Shown: positions 55,553 to 64,000, counted from the stretch's first letter. The stretch: 64,000 nt of DNA from Streptomyces sp. A3M-1-3 (GCF_024213665.1 NZ_JANAVP010000021.1:54308-118307), one strand, 5' to 3'. A program made the numbers and translations. The notes: generated by a model from the letters alone, not told the origin.

Positions 55553-57097
55553 CTATTGTCCCGCGTCACGTCCCGTGACCGGCGCCAGGGTGGCCAGCAC
55601 CTCGTCGGCGGCGCGGCGGGCGCTCGCGATGCAGGCCGGGATGCCCACCCCGTCGTACACCGCACCGCACACCCGCAGACCCGGCAGCCGCCCCACCGCC
55701 TCGCGGATCCGGGCCACGCGGCCCAGGTGGCCCACGGGGTACTGCGGCAGTCCGCCGTTCCAGCGGGTGACGACGGAGGCGACCGGGCGGGCCGCGAGAC
55801 CCACTGCCTCGCCGAGGTCGGCGAGCGAGACGTCGACCAACTCGGCGTCGTCCCGCTTCAGGTCCGCCTCCTCGCCGTAGCGGCCCACCGAGGTGCGCAG
55901 GACGAACAGGTCCGGGTCGCCCTCGCCGACCCAGCGCCACTTGTTGGCGGAGAAGGTCGACGCCTTGATGGTCCGGCCGTCCACGGGCGGCACGAGGAAG
56001 CCGCTGCCGGTGAGCCCGGCCGGCACGTCGGCGCGCCGGAAGGCCATGGTGACCAGGGCCATGGAGGCGTACTCGACGGCGCGCAGCTCGCGCGCGGCGG
56101 CCGGAGCGGCCGCCGCGAGCAGGTCCGCAGCGGGGGCCGCGGGCGTCGCGAGGACGACGGCGTCCGCGTGGATCACATGCGGCGAGGCCGTCGTTCCGGC
56201 GGTGTCGCCGCCGCGGCGCGTCCCGGACCGGCCGACCCCGGTACCCCCGGTGCCCGCAGCGGCAGTGCTGGACGGGGCGGCCCCGGCGCCGACGGCCGTC
56301 ACGATGCGCCAGCCGGTCGCGACGCGGGTCAGCTCACGCACCGGGGTTCCCGTGAGGATCTCCGCGCCGGCGGCCCGGCAGGCTTCGGCCACGGCGAGCG
56401 GGAGCCGGCCCACGCCGCCCTCGATACCCAGGAAGACGGGACCGGTCGCCCCTGGCCCGGCGGCGGTGCGGGCCTGAAGTTCCCGTACCCCCTCGCCCAG
56501 CGAGCGGTGGGTCCGCGCGACTTCGAAGAGCTGGGGGACGGCCGCGCGCATCGAGATGCGGTAAGCGTCGCCCGCGTACACCCCGCCGAGCAGCGGCTCC
56601 ACGAGCCGGTCGACGACCTCGCGGCCGAGCCGGGCCGCGACGTACTCGCCGACCGCGACATCGTCGCCGATCTCGGTCGGCGGCAGTTCGGCGTCCTGTC
56701 CGATCCGGCGCAAGCCCGCGTCCGACATGACTCCGGAGGCGGCGAGCGGCGCGAGATCGCCGGGCACACCCATCACATGCCCCTTGGGCATCGGGCGCAG
56801 CGCGCCGCGCGTCCAGAGGGCGGCGGTCGCGGTGGCCGGCGGCTGAAGTCGCGCGTCGAGCCCCACCTCGCGGGCCAGGTCCACCGCTTCGGGGCGCCTG
56901 GCCAGCATCGATTCCGCGCCGAGGTCGACGGGTACGCCCGCGAGTTCACCGGCGTGCAGCTTGCCGCCGAGCCGGCCGGAGGCCTCCAGAACGGTCACGC
57001 GCACCCCTGCGCCGAGCAGCCGGTGGGCGGCGGCCAGTCCGGCGATCCCGCCCCCGATGACGACGACATGGCCCGTACGCTTGTCCGCTTCGTGCAT
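55553..57097 (-). CDS. hemY: coproporphyrinogen III oxidase HemY/CgoX
   Basis: FAD-dependent oxidase, 514 residues, taking coproporphyrinogen III to coproporphyrin III in actinobacteria that have HemQ; often called protoporphyrinogen oxidase (hemG). The FAD motif is VVVIGGGIAGLAAAHRLLGA, followed by LEASGRLGGKLHAGEL and VDLGAESMLAR. The C-terminal FAD motif is LPGLRVCGAVYDGVGIPACI. A Ser/Gly/Thr-rich insert (AAAGTGGTGVGRSGTRRGGD) interrupts the middle domain and is probably a surface loop. It forms a two-gene operon with hemQ; hemE is nearby on the same strand but separated by two opposite genes. Confidence 0.93.
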   Translation of the reverse strand: MHEADKRTGHVVVIGGGIAGLAAAHRLLGAGVRVTVLEASGRLGGKLHAGELAGVPVDLGAESMLARRPEAVDLAREVGLDARLQPPATATAALWTRGALRPMPKGHVMGVPGDLAPLAASGVMSDAGLRRIGQDAELPPTEIGDDVAVGEYVAARLGREVVDRLVEPLLGGVYAGDAYRISMRAAVPQLFEVARTHRSLGEGVRELQARTAAGPGATGPVFLGIEGGVGRLPLAVAEACRAAGAEILTGTPVRELTRVATGWRIVTAVGAGAAPSSTAAAGTGGTGVGRSGTRRGGDTAGTTASPHVIHADAVVLATPAAPAADLLAAAAPAAARELRAVEYASMALVTMAFRRADVPAGLTGSGFLVPPVDGRTIKASTFSANKWRWVGEGDPDLFVLRTSVGRYGEEADLKRDDAELVDVSLADLGEAVGLAARPVASVVTRWNGGLPQYPVGHLGRVARIREAVGRLPGLRVCGAVYDGVGIPACIASARRAADEVLATLAPVTGRDAGQ

Positions 57098-57238
57098 GGG
57101 TCCACTCTCTCAGACCCGTTGCACACACCGTTACGAGTCCTGACCGTGACCGCATCGGGATCAGGAAGGGGCAACCCGTTCCCGGGGCCCGCGCGTCGAA
57201 CCTGCGACATCAACCACCATCCACCGGGGGTACCCGTT

Positions 57239-58234
57239 ATGCGCGCAGCCAGCAGGTCAGGGCGACGACGACTCATGGCGACGGCAGCCGTTCTCCTCAC
57301 CGCCGTGCTCGCGGTCGGCGGGTGCGGCGCGAGTGACACTGCCGAACTGAGCCGGGGCGACAGCAAGGCGGCCGGCCCGGAGGCGGCGGCGGACCGGGGC
57401 GGAGCCGCCGACACCGGGGCGAAGCAGCCCACCGAGCCGGGGGCGAAGAAGCCTGCGGTCCCCCGGAACCACATCATCCGTACGGCGACGCTCACCGTGG
57501 AGGTGAAGAGCGCGCAGAAGGCGCTCGAGGTGGCCCGCTCCGCCGCCGAGTCGGCCGGGGGCTTCGTCGGCAACGAGACGACAGAGCGGGACGACGACGG
57601 CGGGATCTTCTCGAAGCTCGTGCTGCGCGTGCCCACCGACCGGTTCGCGGGCGTGCTCGCCGACATCGAGGGCACTGGCAAGCTCATCGGCCGCAAGGTC
57701 GGCGCCCAGGACGTCACCGAGCAGGTGGTGGACGTCGACAGCCGCATCAGGACGCAGCAGGCGAGCGTCGCGCGGGTGCGGGAGATGATGGACAAGGCGA
57801 CCAAGCTGAGCGATGTCGTCATGCTCGAAGGCGAGCTGAGCACGCGTCAGGCCGATCTTGAAGCGCTGCTGGCCCAGCAGGCGTCGCTGAAGGACCGAAC
57901 GAGCATGGCCACGATCACGCTGGAGGTCTCCGAGCCCGAGACGAAGCGCGAGGAGAAGAAGGACGACGATCCCGGCTTCCTCGACGCCCTCGGCGGCGGC
58001 TGGGACGCGTTCGTCGCGACCCTGCGCTGGATCACGGTCGTGATCGGCGCGGTGCTGCCGTTCGCCGCCGCGGCTGCGGCGCTCGTCCTGCTGTGGCTGC
58101 TGGTACGCACCCGGCTGCCGCGCCGGAAGGCCCCGGCGGTGGATGCGCCCACCGCGGCGCCGGGGAATGTTCCGCTGCCCCGGCACGTCCCTGCAGGAGA
58201 AGAGCCGGAGCCGCAGCGGCCCGAGCGGGACTGA
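57239..58234 (+). CDS. DUF4349 lipoprotein
   Basis: 331 residues. Lipoprotein signal LMATAAVLLTAVLAVGGCGA with lipobox VGGC. The DUF4349 domain includes NHIIRTATLTVEVKSAQKAL, SAGGFVGNETTERDD, LRVPTDRFAGVLADIEGTGK and a coiled-coil (ASVARVREMMDKATKLSDVV, GELSTRQADLEALLAQQASL). One C-terminal membrane helix (VIGAVLPFAAAAAALVLLWL) is followed by a short cytoplasmic tail, so the protein is anchored at both ends with the domain outside. Role unknown; similar proteins are common in actinobacterial envelopes. ATG at 57239 has CGGGGG upstream. Confidence 0.88.
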   Translation: MRAASRSGRRRLMATAAVLLTAVLAVGGCGASDTAELSRGDSKAAGPEAAADRGGAADTGAKQPTEPGAKKPAVPRNHIIRTATLTVEVKSAQKALEVARSAAESAGGFVGNETTERDDDGGIFSKLVLRVPTDRFAGVLADIEGTGKLIGRKVGAQDVTEQVVDVDSRIRTQQASVARVREMMDKATKLSDVVMLEGELSTRQADLEALLAQQASLKDRTSMATITLEVSEPETKREEKKDDDPGFLDALGGGWDAFVATLRWITVVIGAVLPFAAAAAALVLLWLLVRTRLPRRKAPAVDAPTAAPGNVPLPRHVPAGEEPEPQRPERD

Positions 58235-58286
58235 ACCGCCGCTCGCACGTAGCGTGTTCCGCAGTCACGGACCGGAGGGACGCGCA

Positions 58287-59666
58287 ATGGCAGCAGAGCG
58301 GCTGGTGGTCGTCGGAGGCGACGCGGCGGGCATGTCCGCCGCGTCGCAGGCCCGCAGGCACAAGGGCCCGGACGAGCTGGAGATCGTGGCCTTCGAGCGG
58401 AGCCACTTCACGTCGTACTCCGCCTGCGGCATCCCGTACTGGGTCGGCGGCCTGGTGACCGAGCGGGACGACCTGATCGCCCGTACGCCCCAGGAGCACC
58501 GCGAGCGCGCGATCGACCTGCGGATGCGGACGGAGGTCACGGAGATCGACGTGCCGGGCGGCCGGGTCCGCACCCGTGACCTCGAATCGGGCGCCGAGGC
58601 GTGGACCGGCTACGACAAGCTCGTCGTCGCGACGGGCGCGCGCCCGGTCCGGCCGCCGCTGCCCGGCATGGACGCGCCGGGGGTGCACGGCGTACAGACC
58701 CTCGACGACGGACAGGCCCTGCTGGACACGCTCGCGCGTACGGAGGGCCGCCGGGCGGTCGTCGTCGGCGCGGGCTACATCGGCGTGGAGATGGCCGAGG
58801 CGCTGCTGAACCGGGGCTACGAGGTGACCGTGCTGAACCGGGGCGCGCAGCCGATGTCGACGCTCGACCCGGACATGGGCCGGCTGGTGCACGAGGCGAT
58901 GGACGGGCTCGGTATCACGACCGTCTCGGGAGCCGAGGTGACCAAGATCCTCACCGGCGGAGACGGGCGGGTCCGCGCGGTGGCCACGCAGGACGCGGAG
59001 TATCCGGCGGACGTGGTGGTCCTGGGCATCGGCGTGGAGCCCGAGACGGCTCTCGCGCGCGCCGCCGGGCTGCCGGTCGGCGAGTACGGGGGCCTGCTGA
59101 CCGACCTGTCGATGCGGGTGCGCGGCCACGAGAACATCTGGGCGGGCGGCGACTGCGTGGAGGTGCTCGATCTGGTCGCGGGCCGCAGCCGCCATGTCGC
59201 GCTGGGCACCCATGCCAACAAGCACGGCCAGGTGATCGGCGCGAACGCGGGCGGCGGCTATGCGACGTTCCCGGGCGTCGTCGGCACGGCCGTCAGCAAG
59301 GTGTGCGACCTGGAGATCGCGCGCACCGGTCTGCGCGAGAAAGACGCCCGCGCGGCCGGGCTGCGGTTCGTGGCGGCCACGATCCAGGCCACCAACAGCG
59401 CGGGCTACTACCCGGGGGCCGCGCTGATGACGGTGAAGATGCTCGCCGAGCGCCGCTCGGGGCGGCTGCTCGGCGTGCAGATCGTCGGCCGGGAGGGCGC
59501 GGCGAAGCGGGTGGACATCGCGGCGGTCGCCCTCACCGCCGGCATGACGGTAGACCAGGTGACAGCCCTGGACCTGGGCTATGCCCCACCGTTCTCCCCA
59601 GTCTGGGACCCGGTCCTGGTGGCCGCCCGCAAAGCAGTGACGGCAGTCCGAAAGGCGAGCGCGTAA
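58287..59666 (+). CDS. FAD-dependent CoA-disulfide reductase/NADH oxidase family protein
   Basis: 459 residues; ATG with CCGGAGGGA upstream. FAD motif VVVGGDAAGMSAASQARRHK, then the single redox cysteine in FTSYSACGIPYWVGG (S-x-x-C, typical of CoA-disulfide reductases and peroxide-type NADH oxidases). The NAD(P)H motif is RAVVVGAGYIGVEMAEALL, the second FAD contact is NIWAGGDCVEVLD, and the dimerisation domain ends GYAPPFSPVWDPVLVAARKA. It likely reduces a low-molecular-weight or protein disulfide, or O2. Since actinobacteria use mycothiol, the physiological substrate is unclear. It follows the DUF4349 gene by 52 bp. Confidence 0.9.
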   Translation: MAAERLVVVGGDAAGMSAASQARRHKGPDELEIVAFERSHFTSYSACGIPYWVGGLVTERDDLIARTPQEHRERAIDLRMRTEVTEIDVPGGRVRTRDLESGAEAWTGYDKLVVATGARPVRPPLPGMDAPGVHGVQTLDDGQALLDTLARTEGRRAVVVGAGYIGVEMAEALLNRGYEVTVLNRGAQPMSTLDPDMGRLVHEAMDGLGITTVSGAEVTKILTGGDGRVRAVATQDAEYPADVVVLGIGVEPETALARAAGLPVGEYGGLLTDLSMRVRGHENIWAGGDCVEVLDLVAGRSRHVALGTHANKHGQVIGANAGGGYATFPGVVGTAVSKVCDLEIARTGLREKDARAAGLRFVAATIQATNSAGYYPGAALMTVKMLAERRSGRLLGVQIVGREGAAKRVDIAAVALTAGMTVDQVTALDLGYAPPFSPVWDPVLVAARKAVTAVRKASA

Positions 59667-59689
59667 CGCCTGCGGCGGTGTCCTCGATC

Positions 59690-59766
59690 GCCTGACGGGC
59701 TGGATTTCTCCGCGAAATCCAGCCTCGCCGGCGTTTGAGGCGTGGGGGTTCGGGGGCGGAGCCCTC
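59690..59766. repeat. Streptomyces-type intergenic repeat with hairpin
   Basis: An 11-bp hairpin GGCTGGATTTC-TCCGC-GAAATCCAGCC (59698-59724) is followed by TCGCCGGCGTTTGAGGCGTG and a G/C run. The CCGGCGTTTGAGG core is a motif repeated widely in Streptomyces intergenic DNA. Here it probably also terminates the flavoprotein gene and, from the other side, hemE. Confidence 0.65.
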
Positions 59767-59790
59767 GGTTTCGGGAAGCCCCGCCGCGGC

Positions 59791-60855
59791 CTACCGCGCC
59801 GTCGACTCGTGCACGTCGGCCACCAGCCGCGTCAGCACGTCCGGGTCCGTCGTCGGCAGGACGCCGTGGCCGAGGTTGAAGATGTGGCCCTCCAGGCCCG
59901 CCGCCGCGTCCAGCACCTCGCGTGTCTTCGCGCGCACCGCCTCGGGGGTGGAGAAGAGGACGGCCGGGTCCAGGTTGCCCTGGAGCGCCTTGCCCGGACC
60001 GACCCGGCGTGCGGCCTCGTCCAGCGGGACTCGCCAGTCGACGCCGACGACGTCCGCGCCCGCCTCGCCCATCAGGCCGAGGAGCTCGCCGGTGCCCACA
60101 CCGAAGTGGATGCGCGGGACGCCGTACGACGCCACCGCGTCGAAGACCTTCGCCGAGGCGGGCAGCACCGAGCGGCGGTAGTCCGCGGGAGCGAGGGCGC
60201 CGACCCACGAGTCGAAGAGCTGGACGGCGCTCGCGCCCGCCTCGATCTGGACCTTCAGGAAGACGGAGGTGATCTCCGCGAGGCGGTCCAGCAGGTCGGC
60301 CCACAGCTGCGGGTCGCCGTACATCAGCGCCTTGGTGTGCTCGTGGTTGCGCGACGGGCCGCCCTCCACGAGGTAGCTCGCGAGAGTGAACGGCGCACCG
60401 GCGAAGCCGATGAGCGGAGTGGATCCGAGTTCACCCGTGAGCATGCCGATGGCCTCGGTGACGTACGCGACATCCGCCGGCTCAAGATCGCGCAGCTGCG
60501 CCAGGTCGGCGCGCGAGCGGATCGGCTGGGCGACGACGGGGCCGACGCCGGGCTTGATGTCGAGGTCGATGCCGATGGCCTTGAGCGGCACCACGATGTC
60601 GCTGAAGTAGATCGCGGCGTCCACCTTGTGGCGGCGCACCGGCTGCAGCGTGATCTCGGTGACCAGGTCGGGCCGCATGCACGACTCGAGCATCGCGGTG
60701 CCCTCGCGGACCTTCAGGTACTCGGGCAGTGAGCGTCCGGCCTGCCGCATGAACCAGACCGGCGTGTGCGGCACGGGTTCGCGCCTGCACGCCTTCAGGA
60801 AGGGGGAGTCGTACGTCTGGGTCTGCTGGCCCGTGGGGCGGTCGTTGGCACTCAC
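59791..60855 (-). CDS. hemE: uroporphyrinogen decarboxylase HemE
   Basis: Decarboxylates uroporphyrinogen III to coproporphyrinogen III, upstream of HemY and HemQ. 354 residues from the GTG at 60855. PVWFMRQAGRSLPEYLKVRE is the N-terminal substrate loop with catalytic Arg residues, and YFSDIVVPLKAIGIDLDIKP carries the key Asp. GFAGAPFTLASYLVEGG, AVQLFDSWVGALAPADYRR and FNLGHGVLPTTDPDVL (His near the end) are all canonical. No Shine-Dalgarno is visible before the GTG; AAGATT lies 6 nt upstream, so a leaderless transcript is possible. Confidence 0.95.
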   Translation of the reverse strand: MSANDRPTGQQTQTYDSPFLKACRREPVPHTPVWFMRQAGRSLPEYLKVREGTAMLESCMRPDLVTEITLQPVRRHKVDAAIYFSDIVVPLKAIGIDLDIKPGVGPVVAQPIRSRADLAQLRDLEPADVAYVTEAIGMLTGELGSTPLIGFAGAPFTLASYLVEGGPSRNHEHTKALMYGDPQLWADLLDRLAEITSVFLKVQIEAGASAVQLFDSWVGALAPADYRRSVLPASAKVFDAVASYGVPRIHFGVGTGELLGLMGEAGADVVGVDWRVPLDEAARRVGPGKALQGNLDPAVLFSTPEAVRAKTREVLDAAAGLEGHIFNLGHGVLPTTDPDVLTRLVADVHESTAR

Positions 60856-60933
60856 GCCCAGAATCTTCGCACGTACGTCGAAGTGCCTGCCCCGGGCCGG
60901 GTGTCCCTCCCTGCGGGACGGCCTCGTTCCGCC

Positions 60934-60939
60934 TAGTCT
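60934..60939 (+). promoter_or_regulatory. -10 box for a probable leaderless DUF3000 transcript
   Basis: TAGTCT ends 7 nt before the ATG at 60947 with no ribosome site between. The divergent hemE start is only ~90 bp away. Confidence 0.5.
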
Positions 60940-60946
60940 TCCCCGC

Positions 60947-61606
60947 ATGGCTGCGGCTCAGGGACGATTTTCAGATGGCGCTGACGGTGTGGACAGCGTG
61001 GGAGACACCGAGGAGAGCTCCGTCCCGCTCCCGTTCCGGCGGGCGGTCGAGGCCTTGCAGAAGACCAGCCTGCGGCCGGGGCTGGAGATCGAACCGAGCC
61101 GGCCGCCGCAGCGTCTCGCGCCGCACGCCTACGCGCTCGAGGCGGCGGTCGTCGACGGCGACGAGGACCTGGCGGACGGCCGCCTCGTCCTCCTGCACGA
61201 TCCGGCCGGGCACGACGCCTGGCAGGGGACCTTCCGGCTGGTGACCCTCGTACGGGCGGAGCTGGAGCCGGAGATGGCGGCCGATCCGCTGCTGCCGGAA
61301 GTGTGCTGGTCGTGGCTGACCGGCGCGCTGGAGGCGCGCGATCTCGCGTACGGCGAGGCGAGCGGCACCGTCACCCGGGCCGGTTCGTACTACTTCGGCG
61401 GGCTGTCGGAGCGCAGGCCGGCGACGCAGATCGAGATCCGTGCGTCGTGGACCCCGCGCGAGGGCGTGGGCGGCGTGCCGGACACCGCGGCCCATCTCGC
61501 GGCGTGGTGCGATCTGCTGTGCCAGATCGCCGGGCTGCCGCCGGCCGGTCCCTCGGACACTACGGTGGTGTCGCTGCCGCAGCGGCGCGGTCCGCAGACC
61601 CGCTGA
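60947..61606 (+). CDS. DUF3000 domain protein
   Basis: 219 residues, soluble, actinobacteria-specific family of unknown function. Recognisable blocks are LPFRRAVEALQKTSLRPGLE, PPQRLAPHAYALEAAV, GRLVLLHDPAGHDAWQGTFR, LVTLVRAELEPEMAADPLLP (the central conserved run), WLTGALEARDLAYGEASGTV and SYYFGGLSERRPATQIEIRA. The gene is usually found next to hemE in Streptomyces, which may point to a role near haem or redox metabolism, but this is only context. Short 14-bp repeats follow its stop. Confidence 0.88.
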   Translation: MAAAQGRFSDGADGVDSVGDTEESSVPLPFRRAVEALQKTSLRPGLEIEPSRPPQRLAPHAYALEAAVVDGDEDLADGRLVLLHDPAGHDAWQGTFRLVTLVRAELEPEMAADPLLPEVCWSWLTGALEARDLAYGEASGTVTRAGSYYFGGLSERRPATQIEIRASWTPREGVGGVPDTAAHLAAWCDLLCQIAGLPPAGPSDTTVVSLPQRRGPQTR

Positions 61607-61610
61607 CGGA

Positions 61611-61652
61611 GTTCATCAGTCCGGGTTCACCGGTCCGGGTTCATGAGTCCGG
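61611..61652. repeat. 14-bp tandem repeat after the DUF3000 stop
   Basis: GTTCA-YNRG-TCCGG three times in a row, starting 5 bp after the TGA. Third example in this window of a short tandem repeat at a stop codon. Confidence 0.85.
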
Positions 61653-61840
61653 GAGTGCGGGCTTCTGATCGCACATGATCGATCGCGCGTCCGAATTGCC
61701 CGAATTGTTACTCACCAAATCGTGATCATTTCCTAAAGCCGGGTCGGTGACGTGCCGAAGAGGTCAGTGACCATCCGCACGGTTCGCCCCGGCTTCATCC
61801 CCGAGCCGGCCCCGTCCCACCACTCCCCCCAGGAGGCCTG

Positions 61841-62503
61841 GTGTCCGTTCTTCTCGAGCAGCCCGCAAGCCTGGTCGCCTACCGCCCGAACAAGCCGACG
61901 GCCATGGTCGTCGTGGCCGACCCGCGCGTCCGCTCCACCGTCACCCGCCACCTGTGGGCCCTCGGAGTACGTGACGTGATCGAGGCGTCGTCCATCGCGG
62001 AGGCCCGTCCCCGCGTCGGCAACCCGCGCGACATCTGCGTTGCCGACGTCCACCTGCCCGACGGTTCCGGGCTGACCCTGCTGTCCGAGACCCGAGCCGC
62101 GGGCTGGCCGAACGGCCTGGCCCTGTCCGCCGCCGACGACATCGGCGCCGTCCGCAACGCCCTCGCCGGCGGCGTCAAGGGCTACGTCGTCACCGGTACG
62201 CGTACGAACGTCGGGCTCCCCACCCGGCCCGGCGCCGCCCCCGTCGGTTCGACCGCCGCCCGTATGCACCGCCGCCCCCCGGGTGCCCCGAGCCACCCGG
62301 GCGGCTACCGCGAGCTCTCCGGCCGTGAGGTCGAGGTGCTCCGGCTGGTCGCCGAGGGCCAGTCCAACAAGGCCATCGGCGTCTCGATGGGCCTGTCCGC
62401 ACTGACCGTGAAGAGCCACCTCGCCCGTATCGCCCGCAAGCTGGGCACCGGAGACCGGGCCGGGATGGTGGCCGTCGCCCTCCGTACCGGCATCATCCAC
62501 TGA
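61841..62503 (+). CDS. LuxR/NarL-type response-regulator-like protein
   Basis: 220 residues; GTG start 5 nt after AGGAGG. The receiver-like domain (AMVVVADPRVRSTVTRHLWA, then ICVADVHLPDGSGLTLLSE) keeps the phospho-acceptor Asp in VADVHLPD; the acidic pair at its start is reduced to one Asp (VADPR). The C-terminal LuxR helix-turn-helix is YRELSGREVEVLRLVAEG, SNKAIGVSMGLSALTVKSHL. The linker is Pro/Gly-rich. No histidine kinase is adjacent, so it is an orphan, perhaps controlled without phosphorylation as in BldM/WhiI-type proteins. A 234-bp upstream region suggests independent regulation. Confidence 0.88.
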   Translation: MSVLLEQPASLVAYRPNKPTAMVVVADPRVRSTVTRHLWALGVRDVIEASSIAEARPRVGNPRDICVADVHLPDGSGLTLLSETRAAGWPNGLALSAADDIGAVRNALAGGVKGYVVTGTRTNVGLPTRPGAAPVGSTAARMHRRPPGAPSHPGGYRELSGREVEVLRLVAEGQSNKAIGVSMGLSALTVKSHLARIARKLGTGDRAGMVAVALRTGIIH

Positions 62504-62549
62504 CCCATTCGCCGGGCGATTCGCCCGGATAACCGTTGTACATCCACCG

Positions 62550-62585
62550 CGCGCCCGTCGACGGAACGTTCCGTCGACGGGCGCG
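62550..62585. terminator. 36-bp perfect palindrome between regulator and RNase D genes
   Basis: CGCGCCCGTCGACGGAAC directly followed by its reverse complement. A long stem without T-tract; likely terminator of the regulator gene. Confidence 0.85.
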
Positions 62586-62610
62586 GTGCATACACAGATA
62601 CCCTTGACAC

Positions 62611-63888
62611 GTGACCGACGCCCAAGAGACCGCAGCAGACGCACCACTGCGAACCACCGGGGGCGCTCCCCCGGACGACGTCGAACCGGCGCCGATTCCT
62701 TTGCTCGAGCCGCGCGAAGGCATCCCCCCGGTTGTCGAGACCGAGGAAGCCCTCGCCGCAGCGATCGCGGCCTTCGCCGCGGGCAGCGGCCCCGTCGCCG
62801 TGGACGCCGAGCGCGCGTCCGGCTACCGCTACGGCCAGCGCGCCTATCTCGTACAGCTGCGCCGCGAGGGCGCCGGGTCCGCGCTGATCGACCCGGTCGG
62901 CTGCCCGGACCTGTCGGGCCTCGGCGAGGCGCTCGCCGGCGCCGAGTGGATCCTGCACGCCGCCACCCAGGACCTCCCGTGCCTGCGCGAAATAGGCATG
63001 ATCCCGACCCGGCTGTTCGACACCGAGCTGGCCGGCCGGCTGGCCGGCTTCCCGCGGGTCGGTCTCGGCGCGATGGTCGAGAGCGTGCTCGGTTACGCCC
63101 TGGAGAAGGGGCACTCCGCGGTCGACTGGTCGACCCGGCCGCTGCCCGAGCCGTGGCTGCGGTACGCGGCCCTGGACGTGGAGCTGCTCGTCGACCTGCG
63201 CGACGCGCTGGAGAAGGAGCTCGACCGGCAGGGCAAGCTCGAATGGGCGCACCAGGAGTTCGACGCGATCGCCTCCGCGCCGCCCGCGCCGCCGCGCAAG
63301 GACCCGTGGCGCCGTACGTCCGGTATGCACAAGGTGCGGCGCCGGCGGCAGATGGCGGTCGTACGGGAGCTGTGGAACGCGCGCGACAGCATCGCCCAGC
63401 GGCGGGACATCTCGCCCGGCAAGGTGCTCGGCGACGGGGCGATCGTCGACGCCGCGCTCGCGCTGCCCCCGAACGCCAACGCGCTCGCCGCGCTGCCCGG
63501 GTTCGGGCACCGTATGGGCCGGCGCCAGCTGGAGCAGTGGCAGGCCGTGGTCGACCGGGCCAGGGCCCAGCCCGACGCCGAGCTGCCCCAGCCCGGCCAG
63601 CCGCTCACCGGGCCGCCCCCGCCGCGGTCCTGGGCGGACAAGGACCCCGTGGCGGCGGCCCGCCTGTCGGCGGCCCGCGCGGCGGTCTCCGCCCTCGCGG
63701 AGGAGCTGAACATGCCGCAGGAGAACCTGATCACTCCGGACACCGTGCGGCGCCTGTGCTGGGAGCCGCCGGCCGAGCCGACCGAGGCCGCGGTGGCGGC
63801 GGTCCTCGCCGCGTACGGCGCCCGCCCGTGGCAGATCGAACAGGTGACTCCGTCCCTGCTCACGGCCCTCTCGGCGCCGGCGGCCTGA
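62611..63888 (+). CDS. rnd: ribonuclease D-like 3'-5' exonuclease with HRDC domain
   Basis: 425 residues, GTG start. The DEDD exonuclease residues are in VAVDAERASGYRYGQRAYLV (Asp, Glu), LHAATQDLPCLREIG (Asp), and LRYAALDVELLVDLRDAL (Tyr/Asp of the fourth motif). FDTELAGRLAGFPRVGLGAM is typical of RNase D. The HRDC-type helical region follows (VVRELWNARDSIAQRRDISP, NALAALPGFGHRMGRRQLEQ). It matures tRNA and other stable RNA 3' ends. An acidic Pro-rich N-terminal extension (~40 residues) is actinobacterial. Confidence 0.93.
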   Translation: MTDAQETAADAPLRTTGGAPPDDVEPAPIPLLEPREGIPPVVETEEALAAAIAAFAAGSGPVAVDAERASGYRYGQRAYLVQLRREGAGSALIDPVGCPDLSGLGEALAGAEWILHAATQDLPCLREIGMIPTRLFDTELAGRLAGFPRVGLGAMVESVLGYALEKGHSAVDWSTRPLPEPWLRYAALDVELLVDLRDALEKELDRQGKLEWAHQEFDAIASAPPAPPRKDPWRRTSGMHKVRRRRQMAVVRELWNARDSIAQRRDISPGKVLGDGAIVDAALALPPNANALAALPGFGHRMGRRQLEQWQAVVDRARAQPDAELPQPGQPLTGPPPPRSWADKDPVAAARLSAARAAVSALAEELNMPQENLITPDTVRRLCWEPPAEPTEAAVAAVLAAYGARPWQIEQVTPSLLTALSAPAA

Positions 63889-63903
63889 CGCGGACCACCC
63901 CAG

Positions 63904-63929
63904 AACCCCCGGCCACTCGGCCGGGGGTT
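63904..63929 (+). terminator. terminator after the RNase D gene
   Basis: AACCCCCGGCC-ACTC-GGCCGGGGGTT, an 11-bp perfect stem 16 bp after the stop. The remaining ~70 bp of the window hold no recognisable gene. Confidence 0.88.
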
Positions 63930-64000
63930 GGGACCTGTTGTCTCGTAAGACCACTCTTGTGAGTGATAGTGCATTTTGGTGAGTGTCATTACGGTCGCGG

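Overview
The window reads as a chromosomal segment of a Streptomyces or close relative. GC is very high with strong GC3 bias. Many genes start with GTG or TTG and many operons are joined by ATGA/GTGA overlaps. Contents are typical of the genus: tRNA-His, murC, hemE/hemY/hemQ of the coproporphyrin-dependent haem route, RNase D, DUF3000, a DUF1707-FHA protein, TIGR04222 and MNIO (DUF692) proteins, and long inverted-repeat terminators.

Layout. 0-6.9 kb: 3'-truncated DUF1707-FHA gene, two tandem GNAT paralogues, treZ, an M24 peptidase, a conserved hypothetical and tRNA-His with a strong terminator. 7.0-8.95 kb: wreckage of a RiPP-type radical SAM maturase (truncated, frameshifted, fused to a transporter tail) beside an IS200/IS605-like end. 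9.05-14.8 kb: a tightly coupled six-gene operon (OleA-like thiolase, GT2, OleC-like AMP ligase, 75-aa protein, P450, OleD-like reductase), a candidate beta-lactone or modified-lipid pathway. 14.75-24.7 kb: an island-like segment bracketed by a broken and an intact msrB. It holds an asparaginase, a truncated PPC-domain gene, an XRE regulator and an operon coding for a cysteine-synthase-like PLP enzyme, an MFS permease, a SerK/DUF1015 kinase and a His-rich membrane protein. That gene set is reminiscent of O-phosphoserine-using siderophore or amino-acid pathways.

24.7-33.9 kb is mostly housekeeping: murC, a RibD-C reductase, zapE, an OsmC protein, a PhoX phosphatase next to a PPK2 kinase, and a metal ABC importer. 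34.0-41.4 kb is a CoA-dependent cluster (AMP ligase, class III CoA-transferase, acyl-CoA dehydrogenase, GH88-like protein, MFS) containing a 244-bp MITE-like inverted-repeat element. 41.6-43.1 kb holds a His/Met-rich membrane protein with an ECF sigma factor. 43.2-50.9 kb holds exported or surface functions (CapA phosphatase, BNR-repeat protein, S1 protease, polysaccharide deacetylase) and small conserved genes. 51-55 kb holds a DUF4142 protein, an MNIO enzyme fused to a partner-like domain, and a membrane TIGR04222 protein with a Gly/Ser/Cys tail. The MNIO Shine-Dalgarno is complementary to upstream leader sequence, and a relic of a second TIGR04222 gene follows. 54.8-64 kb holds haem genes, a DUF4349 lipoprotein, a CoA-disulfide-reductase-like flavoprotein, a LuxR-type regulator and RNase D.

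The strongest candidates for new biology are the MNIO/TIGR04222 pair, the OleA/C/D-P450-GT operon and the PLP/MFS/SerK operon. Functions are inferred from motifs and family knowledge read by eye; no database search was run.
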